From: Clostridia bacterium
GTDB taxonomy: Bacteria; Bacillota; Clostridia; Christensenellales; Borkfalkiaceae
Assembly: GCA_900767885.1 (NCBI GenBank)
Contig: CAAGAU010000021.1
Span: 1 to 53,116 of the forward strand
Length of the DNA stretch: 53,116 bases
Reading direction: 5' to 3'
This document shows, piece after piece, positions 1 through 8,196 of the stretch; the first letter of the stretch is position 1; each line of letters begins with the position of its first letter. The notes beneath the pieces are model-generated. The model saw only the letters and a program-made list of their open reading frames with translations. It searched no databases and was not told the origin of the DNA. The translations under genes and the position numbers were made by a program.

Positions 1-5
1 AAGCA

Positions 6-103
6 CGTCATATTGAGCGTATGCGAAATATCCCACGACTAAAGTGAAAAGTATATGCTCCGTCAGTTATTCGGTGGGATTCTTCACTGCGTTCAGAATG
101 ACG
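6..103 (+). repeat. ~98-bp interspersed imperfect-palindrome repeat, full unit
   Basis: The left arm starts CGTCATATTGAGCG and continues to ATATCCCAC. The right arm runs from GGTGGGATTC to CGTTCAGAATGACG. The two arms are imperfect inverted complements, so the unit can fold into a long hairpin. Related copies lie at 116-142, 152-204, 32132-32162 (opposite strand), 52818-52845, 52854-52953 and 52966-53049. No protein is plausible here: an open frame across 93-314 only reads through the repeats. A REP- or MITE-like non-coding repeat is the best description; its mobility is unknown. Confidence 0.8.
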
Positions 104-115
104 TGTAAAAAAGTA

Positions 116-204
116 CGTCATATTGAGCGTATGCGAAATATCTTTTTTTTACGTCATATTGAGCGCAAGCGAAATATCCCACGACTAAAGTGAAAAGTAT
201 ATGC
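116..204 (+). repeat. Two partial copies of the interspersed repeat (left arms only)
   Basis: Two left-arm copies follow each other, 116-142 and 152-204, separated by a T-run. The second extends through the ATATCCCACGACTAAAGTG segment into the centre of the unit but lacks the right arm. From 205 to 300 there is GC-rich sequence with repetitive CGCTTCGCTTCC-like words and no credible gene. Confidence 0.7.
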
Positions 205-300
205 CCTACGGAAACCCACCCTCCCGGGAGTTTGCTTCGTCGCTTCGCTTCCTTGCAAAGACGAACAAAAAAAAGTACGTCATAAAATAAAAAACGATAA

Positions 301-340
301 AAAGACCGTTGCAAGTCGATTAAAACTTGCTACGGTCTTT
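301..340 (-). terminator. Rho-independent terminator of the alpha operon
   Basis: Read on the minus strand, AAAGACCGT-a-GCAAG pairs with CTTGC-a-ACGGTCTTT, about 15 bp with one mismatch and a 10-nt loop, followed by TTTTATCG. It lies 20 bp past the rplQ stop codon and closes the ribosomal transcription unit. Confidence 0.85.
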
Positions 341-360
341 CTGTTTTTTAAAACGAATTA

Positions 361-864
361 TTAAACGAGTTCGATTATAGCGGTAGGAGCGGCGTCGCCT
401 TTTCTCTCGCCGAGTTGATAAATTCTCACGTAACCGCCCTTTTGTTTAAGTTCTTCCGCTCTCTGAGCGTACTTAGGTGCGATTTCGTTAAATATCTTCT
501 CTATAAGAGGGTGGCGTACTCCGGCAGTCCTGTTCTTGAACTCGGTCATAGTTTCTTTACCGCGCTGTTCCTGAATATCGTAAACGAGAGACATTATCTT
601 TCTTCTCGCAGCGAGTTTCTTGGGTCCGTCTTTCAAAACCGTGGTGGTTACGTCTTTGCCTTTTTTATCTTTGACGGTAACCGTGGTTTCAACGGTGTCC
701 TCATAGGTGTTCATAGCGAGCGTGATAATCTTTTCGGTGTAAGGGCGAAGTTCTTTCGCTCTGCCGAGGGTGGTTTCTAATCTACCATACCATAAAAGAT
801 TAGACGCTTGATTTCTTAACACCGCCATTCTTTGCGTGGTGGTCATACCTAATTTGCCCGACAT
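361..864 (-). CDS. rplQ: 50S ribosomal protein L17
   Basis: Large-subunit protein lining the exit-tunnel region of 23S rRNA. Family features are visible: the GRLETTLGRAKELRP segment near residues 27-41 and the C-terminal GGYVRIYQLGERKGDAAPTA block. At 167 aa it is longer than the usual 115-130 aa. The surplus lies in a Thr/Val/Lys-rich insertion near residues 52-78, where short forms go directly into the LAARRKI helix, and in an added segment before the HPLIEKIF helix. It is the last gene of the alpha operon, 4 bp after rpoA and followed by the terminator. Confidence 0.97.
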   Translation of the reverse strand: MSGKLGMTTTQRMAVLRNQASNLLWYGRLETTLGRAKELRPYTEKIITLAMNTYEDTVETTVTVKDKKGKDVTTTVLKDGPKKLAARRKIMSLVYDIQEQRGKETMTEFKNRTAGVRHPLIEKIFNEIAPKYAQRAEELKQKGGYVRIYQLGERKGDAAPTAIIELV

Positions 865-868
865 TGTA

Positions 869-1816
869 TCAGTCCTCCTTTTCCATTAGTGATAAGCCGT
901 AGGTTTTTAATTTGTAGATAACTTCGTCCAACGACTTTTTACCCAAGTTTCTTACTTTGAGCATATCGTCTTCGGTTTTCTTGGTTAAATCGTCAACCGT
1001 GTGAATGTTAGCCCTTTTAAGACAGTTGTAAGAACGAACGGAAAGATCCATATCCTCTATGCTCATCTCTCTTATCTTACCCGTTACGTCCGCCTTGGGA
1101 GGAACGACGATAGGACCGGACATTACGTCGCTGAGCGAGAACAAACTGATATGCTCGCCGAGAATTTTCGCGGCAAGGCTTACTATCTCCTTGCCCGAAA
1201 ACGCGCCGTTAGTCCAGACTTCCAACGTCAGTTTATCGTAATCGGTATTCTGACCTACGCGGGTGGAATCCACGTTATAACTCACCTTTTTTACGGGTGT
1301 ATAAATAGAATCTATGGGAATATAGTCTATTTCGTCGGTTTTATTGTTTTCCGCGCCTTTATATCCCCTGCCTCTGCCGACGGTTACTTCCATGTCGAGT
1401 ACTCCGCCTTTATCGACCGTGCAGATATATGCGTCGGGGTTAAGAACCTCTACTTCCATATCCGAGGCGATGTCCGCAGCGGTAACCACCGCGGGACCGA
1501 CCTTATAAAGTCTTAAAACTTTTTTAAAGTCCGCGTCGGTGGTGGCGGTTTTAAACGCGACGCCTTTTAAATTGAGTATAATTTCGGTAACGTCTTCTTT
1601 TACGGCGGGAACGGTCGAAAACTCGTGCTTGACGATGCCGCCCGCAAACTTGATGCCTTGCGCCGCCGCTCCGGGGAGCGACGCGAGCAAGGTTCTGCGA
1701 AGCGCGTTACCCAAGGTGAGGCCGAATCCTTTTTCAAGCGGTTCGGCTATAATCTTGGCGTAGCGTCTGTCCTCGCTTTCCGTAACCTCGATCTTTGGCG
1801 TTTCAATTTCCATCAT
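869..1816 (-). CDS. rpoA: DNA-directed RNA polymerase alpha subunit
   Basis: The alpha subunit nucleates RNA polymerase assembly through its N-terminal domain (roughly residues 10-230, with the GNALRRTLLASLPGAA motif at 36-51). Promoter UP elements and activators are contacted by the C-terminal helix-hairpin-helix domain (roughly 245-310, LSVRSYNCLKRANIHTVDDL). The 315-aa length is normal. Two adjacent ATGs are possible starts; GGAGG lies 9 nt before the first, so that one is used. It sits between rpsD and rplQ, as expected. Confidence 0.98.
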   Translation of the reverse strand: MMEIETPKIEVTESEDRRYAKIIAEPLEKGFGLTLGNALRRTLLASLPGAAAQGIKFAGGIVKHEFSTVPAVKEDVTEIILNLKGVAFKTATTDADFKKVLRLYKVGPAVVTAADIASDMEVEVLNPDAYICTVDKGGVLDMEVTVGRGRGYKGAENNKTDEIDYIPIDSIYTPVKKVSYNVDSTRVGQNTDYDKLTLEVWTNGAFSGKEIVSLAAKILGEHISLFSLSDVMSGPIVVPPKADVTGKIREMSIEDMDLSVRSYNCLKRANIHTVDDLTKKTEDDMLKVRNLGKKSLDEVIYKLKTYGLSLMEKED

Positions 1817-1853
1817 AGTAATATACCTCCTGAATTACTTAATGTGACGTATA

Positions 1854-2480
1854 TTATTTAGAATACAACTCGACGATCATCTGTTCGGTTATCTGCGAAT
1901 CTATATCCTCTCTCGTCGGAAGGGCTAAAATCTTGCCTTCCAGTTTTTCGGTGTCGAAATCAAGCCATTTGGGCATTTTTCCGCTCTTTTGTACGCCTTT
2001 GATGGCAGCAAAGTAGGGGGTGTCTTTCTTCGTTTCCTTAACCGCGATAACGTCGCCGACCTTTACTTCGAAAGAAGCAATGTCTACGGGACGACCGTTT
2101 ACGGTGAAGTGCGCGTGAGTTACGAGTTGTCTTGCCTGCGCTCTCGAAACCGCTATACCCATTCTGTAAACGACGTTGTCCAAACGACGCTCTAAAAGGG
2201 AAAGCATGTTTTCACCCGTAATACCCTTCATTTTATCGGCTTTTTCGTAATACTCTCTGAACTGAACTTCGAGTACGCCGTAAATTCTCTTAACCTTTTG
2301 TTTTTCACGAAGCTGGAGTCCGTATTCGGAAACCTTCTTTCTGTCTGCGCCGTGCTGACCGGGAGCAACGGGACGTTTCTCGAACGGGCAGGACGTCTTG
2401 TAACATTTGTCGCCTTTAAGGAACAACTTTCCGCCTTCGCGTCTGCATAAGCGGCATTTTGCGTCTGTATATTTAGCCAT
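1854..2480 (-). CDS. rpsD: 30S ribosomal protein S4, zinc-binding (C+) form
   Basis: Primary 16S rRNA binding protein and early 30S assembly factor. At 208 aa it is normal length. The N-terminus keeps four cysteines (C9, C12, C26 and C31: CRLC, then CYKTSC), the zinc-binding C+ form. The S4 RNA-binding domain follows (RRLDNVVYRMGIAVSRAQARQLV, from about residue 93). S4 represses alpha-operon translation in some bacteria; no such target was traced here. Confidence 0.98.
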   Translation of the reverse strand: MAKYTDAKCRLCRREGGKLFLKGDKCYKTSCPFEKRPVAPGQHGADRKKVSEYGLQLREKQKVKRIYGVLEVQFREYYEKADKMKGITGENMLSLLERRLDNVVYRMGIAVSRAQARQLVTHAHFTVNGRPVDIASFEVKVGDVIAVKETKKDTPYFAAIKGVQKSGKMPKWLDFDTEKLEGKILALPTREDIDSQITEQMIVELYSK

Positions 2481-2497
2481 TTTTCACGTACCTCCTG

Positions 2498-2890
2498 TTA
2501 TACTCTGCGGCGTTTGGGCGGACGGCATCCGTTGTGAGGAATGGGCGATACGTCCGAAATGAGCGTAACTTCCAGACCGACGTTACCGAGTGCGCGGATA
2601 GCGGACTCTCTGCCTTGACCGGGACCCTTAACGAAAACTTCGACCGAACGAAGTCCGTGTTCCATAGCCGCTTTTGCAGCCGTTTCGGCGGCTTGCTGAG
2701 CCGCGAACGGAGTGCTTTTTCTCGAACCTTTATAGCCGAGCGCGCCCGCGCTGCTTTGAGAAATAGCGTTTCCGTTAGCGTCGGTTACGGTAACTATGGT
2801 GTTATTGAACGAGGACTGTATATGCACTTGTCCTTTATCTATGTTTTTAAATTCTCTGCGTTTTTTAACTACTTTTTTTGCGGCAGCCAT
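2498..2890 (-). CDS. rpsK: 30S ribosomal protein S11
   Basis: Platform protein of the small subunit near the E site and the Shine-Dalgarno helix. The 130-aa product has the family signature VHIQSSFNNTIVTVTD and the C-terminal DVSPIPHNGCRPPKRRRV block. It is placed between rpsM and rpsD with short gaps and its own purine-rich ribosome binding site, GGAGG, just before the ATG. Confidence 0.98.
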   Translation of the reverse strand: MAAAKKVVKKRREFKNIDKGQVHIQSSFNNTIVTVTDANGNAISQSSAGALGYKGSRKSTPFAAQQAAETAAKAAMEHGLRSVEVFVKGPGQGRESAIRALGNVGLEVTLISDVSPIPHNGCRPPKRRRV

Positions 2891-2908
2891 TATTTCGTCC
2901 TCCTCCTG

Positions 2909-3286
2909 TTACTTGGTAGCGGTCTTTTTCTTGGCGACCGTGCGACGCGGACCTTTTCTCGTTCTCGCGTTTCTCTTCGTGCTTTGACCTCTCACGGGCA
3001 GACCTTTTCTGTGTCTTACGCCGCGATAGCAGCCGATTTCCATAAGTCTTTTAACGTTAAGGCTTACTTCGCTCTTGAGTTCACCTTCAACTTTAAGGTG
3101 ATGCTCTATATACTCTCTTAATTTCGCAACGTCGTCCTCGGTTAAATCCTTAACTCTGGTATCGGGGTTGACGCCCGTTTCTTTAAGTATTTTTTGCGCC
3201 GTGGGTCTGCCTATACCGTAAATATAGGTGATACCGATTTCAACGCGCTTTTCTCTTGGTAAATCTACACCGGCAATACGAGCCAT
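2909..3286 (-). CDS. rpsM: 30S ribosomal protein S13
   Basis: Head protein of the 30S subunit that contacts the P-site tRNA and forms bridges to L5. It starts with MARIAGVDLPREKRVEIGIT, has the helix-hairpin-helix region IYGIGRPTAQKIL, and ends in a basic tail (RGQSTKRNARTRKGPRRTV) that reaches toward tRNA. 125 aa is within family range. Confidence 0.98.
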   Translation of the reverse strand: MARIAGVDLPREKRVEIGITYIYGIGRPTAQKILKETGVNPDTRVKDLTEDDVAKLREYIEHHLKVEGELKSEVSLNVKRLMEIGCYRGVRHRKGLPVRGQSTKRNARTRKGPRRTVAKKKTATK

Positions 3287-3364
3287 TTTGTATATCCTCC
3301 GAATTTTTTAATAAAAATTGATTTTTTGTTTTTTGCTTTTTCAAGCGGTAAAATTCAAAAGTAA

Positions 3365-3481
3365 TTAACCCTGCTTTTGTTTATGGCTCTTGTTTTTGGA
3401 ACATATAACCATAACTTTGCCTTCTCTCTTAATGACTCTGCACTTGTCGCACATAGGTTTTACTGATGGTCTTACTTTCAT
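3365..3481 (-). CDS. rpmJ: 50S ribosomal protein L36 (38 aa)
   Basis: Translating the minus strand from the ATG at 3481 gives a 38-aa protein starting MKVRPSVKPMCDKCRVIKR and ending KNKSHKQKQG. This is the zinc-type L36 with Cys11, Cys14, Cys27 and His33 as ligands. The position between infA and rpsM is canonical. Its small size makes it easy to miss. Confidence 0.97.
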   Translation of the reverse strand: MKVRPSVKPMCDKCRVIKREGKVMVICSKNKSHKQKQG

Positions 3482-3517
3482 TTTTAAAATCCTCCGATTT
3501 TCGTTTTTTTAAAATTG

Positions 3518-3754
3518 TCAGTTTTTGCTACGCCATACTATTCGACCTTTGGTCAGATCGTAGGGACTCATTTCTATTTTTACGGAATCTCCGGGAATTA
3601 TCTTAATGTAATTCATACGAAGTTTGCCCGAAATATAAGCCGTTATTACGAATCCGTTAGAAAGTTTTACTTTGAACGTCGCGTTAGGTAACGCTTCCAA
3701 AATAACGCCTTCTGCCTCGATCACGTCGTCTTTTGACACAGTTTGCTCCTCCAA
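3518..3754 (-). CDS. infA: Translation initiation factor IF-1
   Basis: Single OB-fold factor that occupies the 30S A site during initiation. The 78-aa product contains SKDDVIEAEGVILEALPNA and the family block GDSVKIEMSPYDLTKGRIVW, and lacks the usual arginine-rich C-terminal end. It carries about five residues more at the N-terminus than the common form. The start is supported by TTGGAGGAG just upstream. Confidence 0.96.
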   Translation of the reverse strand: MEEQTVSKDDVIEAEGVILEALPNATFKVKLSNGFVITAYISGKLRMNYIKIIPGDSVKIEMSPYDLTKGRIVWRSKN

Positions 3755-3762
3755 TTTTATTT

Positions 3763-3781
3763 TTACGGAAATTTTCCGTAA
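3763..3781. promoter_or_regulatory. Near-perfect palindrome in the infA leader
   Basis: TTACGGAAATTTTCCGTAA is two 9-nt inverted arms around a central T, placed just upstream of the infA ribosome binding site in a 118-bp gap between map and infA. No T-tract follows on the minus strand, so it is not an obvious terminator. It may be an mRNA-processing or protein-binding site. The rest of the gap contains an orphan AAAGGAGG with no usable frame after it. Confidence 0.45.
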
Positions 3782-3872
3782 GTTTACGCGCGTCGTTCAG
3801 CGTCCTCCTTTTGATTAAAAGTTTACACTTTTCACCACCAGAATTTTCGCGCGCGTTATTACTTATTTATGA

Positions 3873-4610
3873 TTACAGGGTAAGTATCTCTACTCCCTCG
3901 TCGCCGATTAACACGGTGTTTTCGTAATGTGCCGAAGGCAAGCCGTCGGCGGTTACGCACTTCCATCCGTCTATATCGACCTCATAGCCGCCCATGTTTA
4001 TCATAGGCTCTATCGCGATAGTCATATTGCGCTTTAATCTCACGCCCGTGCCGCGCTTACCGTAGTTGGGGACGGACGGATCTTCGTGCAGGCGTTTGCC
4101 TACGCCGTGTCCTACCATATCCCTTACCACCGAAAAGCCGTTAGCCTCGGCGTGAGCCTGAACCTGCGCGCCTATATCGCCCAGTGCGCTGCCCACGTGG
4201 ATATTTTTTATCCCCTCGAAGAAACATTCGCGAGTTACCTCAATAAGTTTCTTCTTTTCGGGACTTATGTTCCCCACGTAAAGACTGCGCGCCGCGTCGC
4301 CGTGAAAGCCGTTACAGTACGCGCCCACGTCCACGCTGACGATTTGCCCCTCTTCTATTATTCTGTCCGACGGAAAGCCGTGAACGACCACTTCGTCTAT
4401 CGAGATGCAGGTTGCGGCGGGAAATCCGCCGTAGCCGAGAAAAGAAGGGGTTGCCCCGCACGAAGTTATATATTCGTGCGCTATGCGATCGAGTTCCTTG
4501 GTAGTCATGCCCGCGCGTATCTTATCCTGTACGAGATTCAATACGTCGCGCACGATCGCGCAAGGCTTGCGCATAAGTTCGATTTCTTTATCGCTTTTAA
4601 CGTATATCAT
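3873..4610 (-). CDS. map: Methionine aminopeptidase, type I
   Basis: Cytosolic dinuclear metallopeptidase removing N-terminal Met from nascent proteins. The 245-aa protein shows the pita-bread fold ligands in order: the two Asp in VDVGAYCNGFHGDAAR, His in GHGVGKRLHE, Glu in IAIEPMI, and the last Glu in HYENTVLI. There is no N-terminal zinc-finger extension. It lies 3 bp from adk and is part of the spc operon, coupling deformylated-Met removal to ribosome synthesis. Confidence 0.97.
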   Translation of the reverse strand: MIYVKSDKEIELMRKPCAIVRDVLNLVQDKIRAGMTTKELDRIAHEYITSCGATPSFLGYGGFPAATCISIDEVVVHGFPSDRIIEEGQIVSVDVGAYCNGFHGDAARSLYVGNISPEKKKLIEVTRECFFEGIKNIHVGSALGDIGAQVQAHAEANGFSVVRDMVGHGVGKRLHEDPSVPNYGKRGTGVRLKRNMTIAIEPMINMGGYEVDIDGWKCVTADGLPSAHYENTVLIGDEGVEILTL

Positions 4611-4613
4611 ATT

Positions 4614-5234
4614 TCAGCCCAAACGCTCAATAATAGTGTTGAACACCGAATCTATGTCGGCGTCGCCGTCAATCGTTACCAGTACTCCGCGCTTATCGTA
4701 ATACTCTACGAGCGGCGAAGTCTGCTTAACGTAAACGTCAAGGCGGTTTTTAACGGTTCCCTCGTTATCGTCGGCGCGCTGAATCAAATCGCCTCCGCAC
4801 TTTTTGCAAGCGGTTTCGTTGCCGAGATAATCTATGTGATAAGATTCTCCGCATTTGCCGCACACTCTTCTGCCCGTTATACGGTGCATAAGTTTATGCA
4901 GTGGAACTTCTATGTTCACCGCTTTATCGACCTTGGAAAACTCGTCGAGCGCTTCCGCCTGAAACACGTTTCTCGGGAAGCCGTCAAGCAGATAGCCGTT
5001 TTTGCAATCGTCCATCGCAAGACGCTCTTTAACTATTCTTATCGTAACCTCGTCGGGAACGAGTTGACCTTTATCTATATAAGATTTGGCCTCTAACCCG
5101 ACGGGGGTGCGATTTTTAATATTGTATCTGAAAATATCGCCCGTGGAAATATGCGGTATACCGTGTTTTTCCGCGATTCTGACGGCTTGCGTGCCTTTGC
5201 CCGCGCCGGGCGCGCCCAACAATACTATTTTCAT
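4614..5234 (-). CDS. adk: Adenylate kinase with zinc-type LID
   Basis: Catalyses ATP + AMP to 2 ADP. The P-loop GAPGAGKGTQ sits at residues 7-16 and the AMP-binding STGDIFR near 31. The LID domain (about 126-163) has two CxxC pairs, CGKCGESYH and CKKCGG, the zinc-binding version frequent in Gram-positive bacteria. 206 aa is slightly short of the usual 215. It is placed directly after secY, separated by 1 bp. Confidence 0.97.
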   Translation of the reverse strand: MKIVLLGAPGAGKGTQAVRIAEKHGIPHISTGDIFRYNIKNRTPVGLEAKSYIDKGQLVPDEVTIRIVKERLAMDDCKNGYLLDGFPRNVFQAEALDEFSKVDKAVNIEVPLHKLMHRITGRRVCGKCGESYHIDYLGNETACKKCGGDLIQRADDNEGTVKNRLDVYVKQTSPLVEYYDKRGVLVTIDGDADIDSVFNTIIERLG

Positions 5235-5235
5235 A

Positions 5236-6591
5236 TTACTTCAAAAATCCTTTATGCGCCTTCATCATAAGTTGAGATTCGAGCGCGGTGTTGAACTCTA
5301 TCGCTACCGAAACTACGATGAGCATACCGGTTGCGCTGAACGCTCCGCCTACCGCCGAAGAACTCGGAATAACCAGGTTCAATACAATCGTAGGTATAAG
5401 CGCGAGTATCGCGAGGAATATCGCTCCGAAAAGCGTAAGCCTGTGATTAATCTTTTTGAGGTAATCCGCCGTCGGCTTACCGGGTCTGATACCGGGGATA
5501 AATCCGCCGTTTTGCTGTATCGTCTTGGAAATGTCGTCGGGGTTGAATTGTATCTGCGAGTAGAAGAACGCAAAGAATACTATAAACAAGCACAACGCTA
5601 TCGCGTAGAAAGGATATCTCGAACTTGCGCCGAGCCAAGTGCTCCACCAACTCGAACCCGCAGTCCAGCCGCAAAGAGTGAATATCAATTCGGGGAAGGA
5701 GAGTATCGAGAACGCGAATATAAGGGGCATAACGCCGTTCGCGTTTACTTTTATGGGGATTACGGTGGACTGACCGCCGTACATCTTTCTGCCTTTTACT
5801 TGTTTTGCGTATTGTACGCTTATCTTTCTTTCGGCAAGTTCTATCCATACGATCGCGCCGAATACGACTACGACTATAAGGATATAACCTACGAAACGAA
5901 GCAAACCTACTCTGTCAAACGATGCGCCGAGGAATATCGTGTTGAATTCGTTTACGGTGAACGTCGCAGCAGAGGCTACGATACCCGCAAAGATCAAAAG
6001 CGATATACCGTTGGAAACGCCGTGATCGGTAATTCTTTCGCCTATCCACATGGTAATGCAAGTACCCGCGGTATAGAACAAAATAACTACTACGTTGGTA
6101 AGGAATTTGACGAAACCGGTTACGTTAGCCGTGCCGCCCGACAAAATTGCCGAAAGCGAAGCAAGTTCGCCGTAATTCATAGATTCCTGACCGTAACTCA
6201 CCAAAATACCGATAGATTGTACGATTGCAAGGAGCAAGGTCAGATATCTCGTATAGTTGGCGATTTTCTTTCTGCCTTCTTCGCCTTGCTTCGACAATCT
6301 TTCCAGCGGGGGGATCGCTACGGCGAGAAGTTGGATAATGATTGACGAGTTGATGTACGGTCCTATGCCCATTGCGAACAAAGTACCGTTGGCGAGCGCG
6401 CCACCCGTCATCATATTCATTATTTGAAGATAAGACGTACTGCTGTTCACCGAGGAACTCAACAAATGTTCGCCCACGCCGGGAACGGGGATGTAGCAAC
6501 CTATTCTGTAAATAAACAGAAAGAGGAGCGTCCACCAGATTTTATGCCTTATCTCTTTGACTTTAAAAGCCTTTTTCAACGTTTCGAACAT
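5236..6591 (-). CDS. secY: Protein translocase channel SecY
   Basis: Central pore of the Sec translocon in the cytoplasmic membrane. The 451-aa protein has ten hydrophobic helices, including the first at about residues 18-36 (WWTLLFLFIYRIGCYIPVPG) and the plug region with NMMTGGALANGTLFAMGIGPY. The cytoplasmic loop AERKISVQYAKQVKGRKMYGG, needed for ribosome/SecA contact, is present. It is encoded after rplO, as in other spc operons. Confidence 0.98.
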   Translation of the reverse strand: MFETLKKAFKVKEIRHKIWWTLLFLFIYRIGCYIPVPGVGEHLLSSSVNSSTSYLQIMNMMTGGALANGTLFAMGIGPYINSSIIIQLLAVAIPPLERLSKQGEEGRKKIANYTRYLTLLLAIVQSIGILVSYGQESMNYGELASLSAILSGGTANVTGFVKFLTNVVVILFYTAGTCITMWIGERITDHGVSNGISLLIFAGIVASAATFTVNEFNTIFLGASFDRVGLLRFVGYILIVVVVFGAIVWIELAERKISVQYAKQVKGRKMYGGQSTVIPIKVNANGVMPLIFAFSILSFPELIFTLCGWTAGSSWWSTWLGASSRYPFYAIALCLFIVFFAFFYSQIQFNPDDISKTIQQNGGFIPGIRPGKPTADYLKKINHRLTLFGAIFLAILALIPTIVLNLVIPSSSAVGGAFSATGMLIVVSVAIEFNTALESQLMMKAHKGFLK

Positions 6592-6615
6592 TTTTCCACC
6601 TCCGCTACGATTTTA

Positions 6616-7062
6616 TCAAGCCAGCTCGCAAGTGCCGCCGGCCTTTTCAATCGCTTCTTTCGCGGTTGCGGAAAATTTAGCGGCTTTAACGGTAAGAGCA
6701 ACTTTCAACTCGCCGTTGCCGAGGACTTTAAGTCCCGCCGCGTTCTTAACTTCTTTTATAAGACCTTCGCCGTAAAGCGCGTCGATGTCTACTACCGAAC
6801 CCGCCTCGAAAGCGTTGAGGGTTTCAACGTTGACTATAGCGTACTCGGTTCTGAAATGATTGTGGAATCCGCGTTTGGGTACCTTACGGGTTAAAGGCAT
6901 CTGACCGCCTTCAAAACCCGGTCTTACGCCGCCGCCGCTTCTCGCCCACTGACCTTTATGTCCTTTACCCGACGTTTTGCCGAGTCCCGAACCTATGCCG
7001 CGTCCGAGTCTTTTAGCGGTGGTTCTCGAACCTTCCGCAGGTTTTAACGTATCTATTCTCAT
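6616..7062 (-). CDS. rplO: 50S ribosomal protein L15
   Basis: Late-assembly large-subunit protein. It has the Gly-rich N-terminal extension that threads through 23S rRNA (RLGRGIGSGLGKTSGKGHKGQ, about residues 18-38) and a C-terminal globular domain ending AKEAIEKAGGTCELA. 148 aa is normal. Confidence 0.97.
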   Translation of the reverse strand: MRIDTLKPAEGSRTTAKRLGRGIGSGLGKTSGKGHKGQWARSGGGVRPGFEGGQMPLTRKVPKRGFHNHFRTEYAIVNVETLNAFEAGSVVDIDALYGEGLIKEVKNAAGLKVLGNGELKVALTVKAAKFSATAKEAIEKAGGTCELA

Positions 7063-7075
7063 AAACCTACCTTCC

Positions 7076-7261
7076 TTACGCCTTTTCGACCTTTACGAGG
7101 TGAGCGACGAGCGCAAGTTGTCCTTGAAGCGCCGCGTTGTCCGTAAAGACCTTAGACTGATTTATTTTGTGAAGTCCGAGTGCCTCGCAAACCGCTTTTT
7201 GCTTGGGAAGGCACGCGATCGTGCTTTTTACGAGAGTTACTTTTACTTTAACTTCTGCCAT
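7076..7261 (-). CDS. rpmD: 50S ribosomal protein L30
   Basis: Short 61-aa form typical of bacteria: VKVTLVKSTIACLPKQKAVCEALGLHKINQ is followed by the second strand-helix unit, QGQLALVAHLVKVEKA. Located between rpsE and rplO in the usual place. Confidence 0.95.
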   Translation of the reverse strand: MAEVKVKVTLVKSTIACLPKQKAVCEALGLHKINQSKVFTDNAALQGQLALVAHLVKVEKA

Positions 7262-7275
7262 TTTAAAGTACCTCC

Positions 7276-7797
7276 TTAACCTAAAATCTCTTCGACGGTT
7301 TTTCCGCGAAGCGCGGCTACCTGCTCTACGGTTTTAAGTTCGTTAAGACCCGTGATAACGGCTTTAACCATGTTTACGGGGTTGGACGAACCGTGAGATT
7401 TGGTTCTTATGTTCTTGATGCCTGCGGCTTCCATAACCGCACGGACGGGACCGCCTGCGATAACGCCGGTACCTTCTTCGGCGGGCATCATTAAAACGGT
7501 GCCGCGGCCGAACTTGCCGATAACGGTGTGTGGAATGGTAGTGCCGACGGTGGAAACCTTACGCATAGCCTTTTTAGCCTGCGCGGTCGCCTTGTCGATC
7601 GCTTCGGGAACTTCGTTGGCTTTTCCGCTACCGCAACCTACTCTGCCGTTTTCGTCGCCCACTACTACGAGCGCGGCGAATCTCATTTTACGACCGCCCT
7701 TTACGACTTTGGTTATACGGTTTACGGAAATAAGTTTTTTGCAAAGACCGTCGTCGCGATCCTGCTTTCTTTGAGGTCTGTTATTATCTCTTGCCAT
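7276..7797 (-). CDS. rpsE: 30S ribosomal protein S5
   Basis: Protein of the 30S decoding-fidelity region. The S5 N-terminal dsRNA-binding domain (GGRKMRFAALVVVGDENGRVG, about residues 33-53) and the C-terminal domain (GSSNPVNMVKAVITGL) are intact. The reading frame is open seven codons further upstream, but GGAGG lies 9 nt before the ATG at 7797, giving a 173-aa protein that matches family length. Confidence 0.96.
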   Translation of the reverse strand: MARDNNRPQRKQDRDDGLCKKLISVNRITKVVKGGRKMRFAALVVVGDENGRVGCGSGKANEVPEAIDKATAQAKKAMRKVSTVGTTIPHTVIGKFGRGTVLMMPAEEGTGVIAGGPVRAVMEAAGIKNIRTKSHGSSNPVNMVKAVITGLNELKTVEQVAALRGKTVEEILG

Positions 7798-7814
7798 CTC
7801 TTTTCGTCCTCCCG

Positions 7815-8183
7815 TCAAAATTTAAGTCCGCCGGCTCTCGCGCCGTCTGCAAGTGCCTGCACTCTGCCGATGTAAAGGTAACCGCCTCTGTCGAAAACGA
7901 CTTCTTCGATACCCTTAGCGGTTGCTTTTTTAGCAAGTTCTTCGCCGACGATTTTAGCCTGCTCGACTTTCGTCTTTCCTTCAACGAGAGCCGCCACAGC
8001 CTTTTCTTTCGTCGAGCATGCAACCAAAGTGTTGCCCGCTACGTCGTCGATGATTTGCGCGTAGATATTGTTCAGACTTCTGTAAACGCAAAGTCTGGGA
8101 CGCTCGGCAGTACCCGAAATTTTGACTCTGACTCTTTCGTGTCTTTTCTTTCTATCAGTATTCTTATCGATTTTTGATATCAT
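7815..8183 (-). CDS. rplR: 50S ribosomal protein L18
   Basis: Binds 5S rRNA together with L5. The 122-aa protein starts MISKIDKNTDRKKRHERVR and has the core RLCVYRSLNNIYAQIIDD and the C-terminal FDRGGYLYIGRVQALADGARAGG. No unusual feature. Confidence 0.97.
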   Translation of the reverse strand: MISKIDKNTDRKKRHERVRVKISGTAERPRLCVYRSLNNIYAQIIDDVAGNTLVACSTKEKAVAALVEGKTKVEQAKIVGEELAKKATAKGIEEVVFDRGGYLYIGRVQALADGARAGGLKF

Positions 8184-8196
8184 ATCGGTCTACTCC

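Noticed and set aside
93..314. 73-codon open frame over the left end
   Set aside because: It runs through repeat copies; its product repeats the translated repeat word and has no ribosome binding site or homology impression.
5086..6345. 419-codon plus-strand frame
   Set aside because: Antisense to secY/adk; composition rich in Arg and Tyr typical of a shadow frame.
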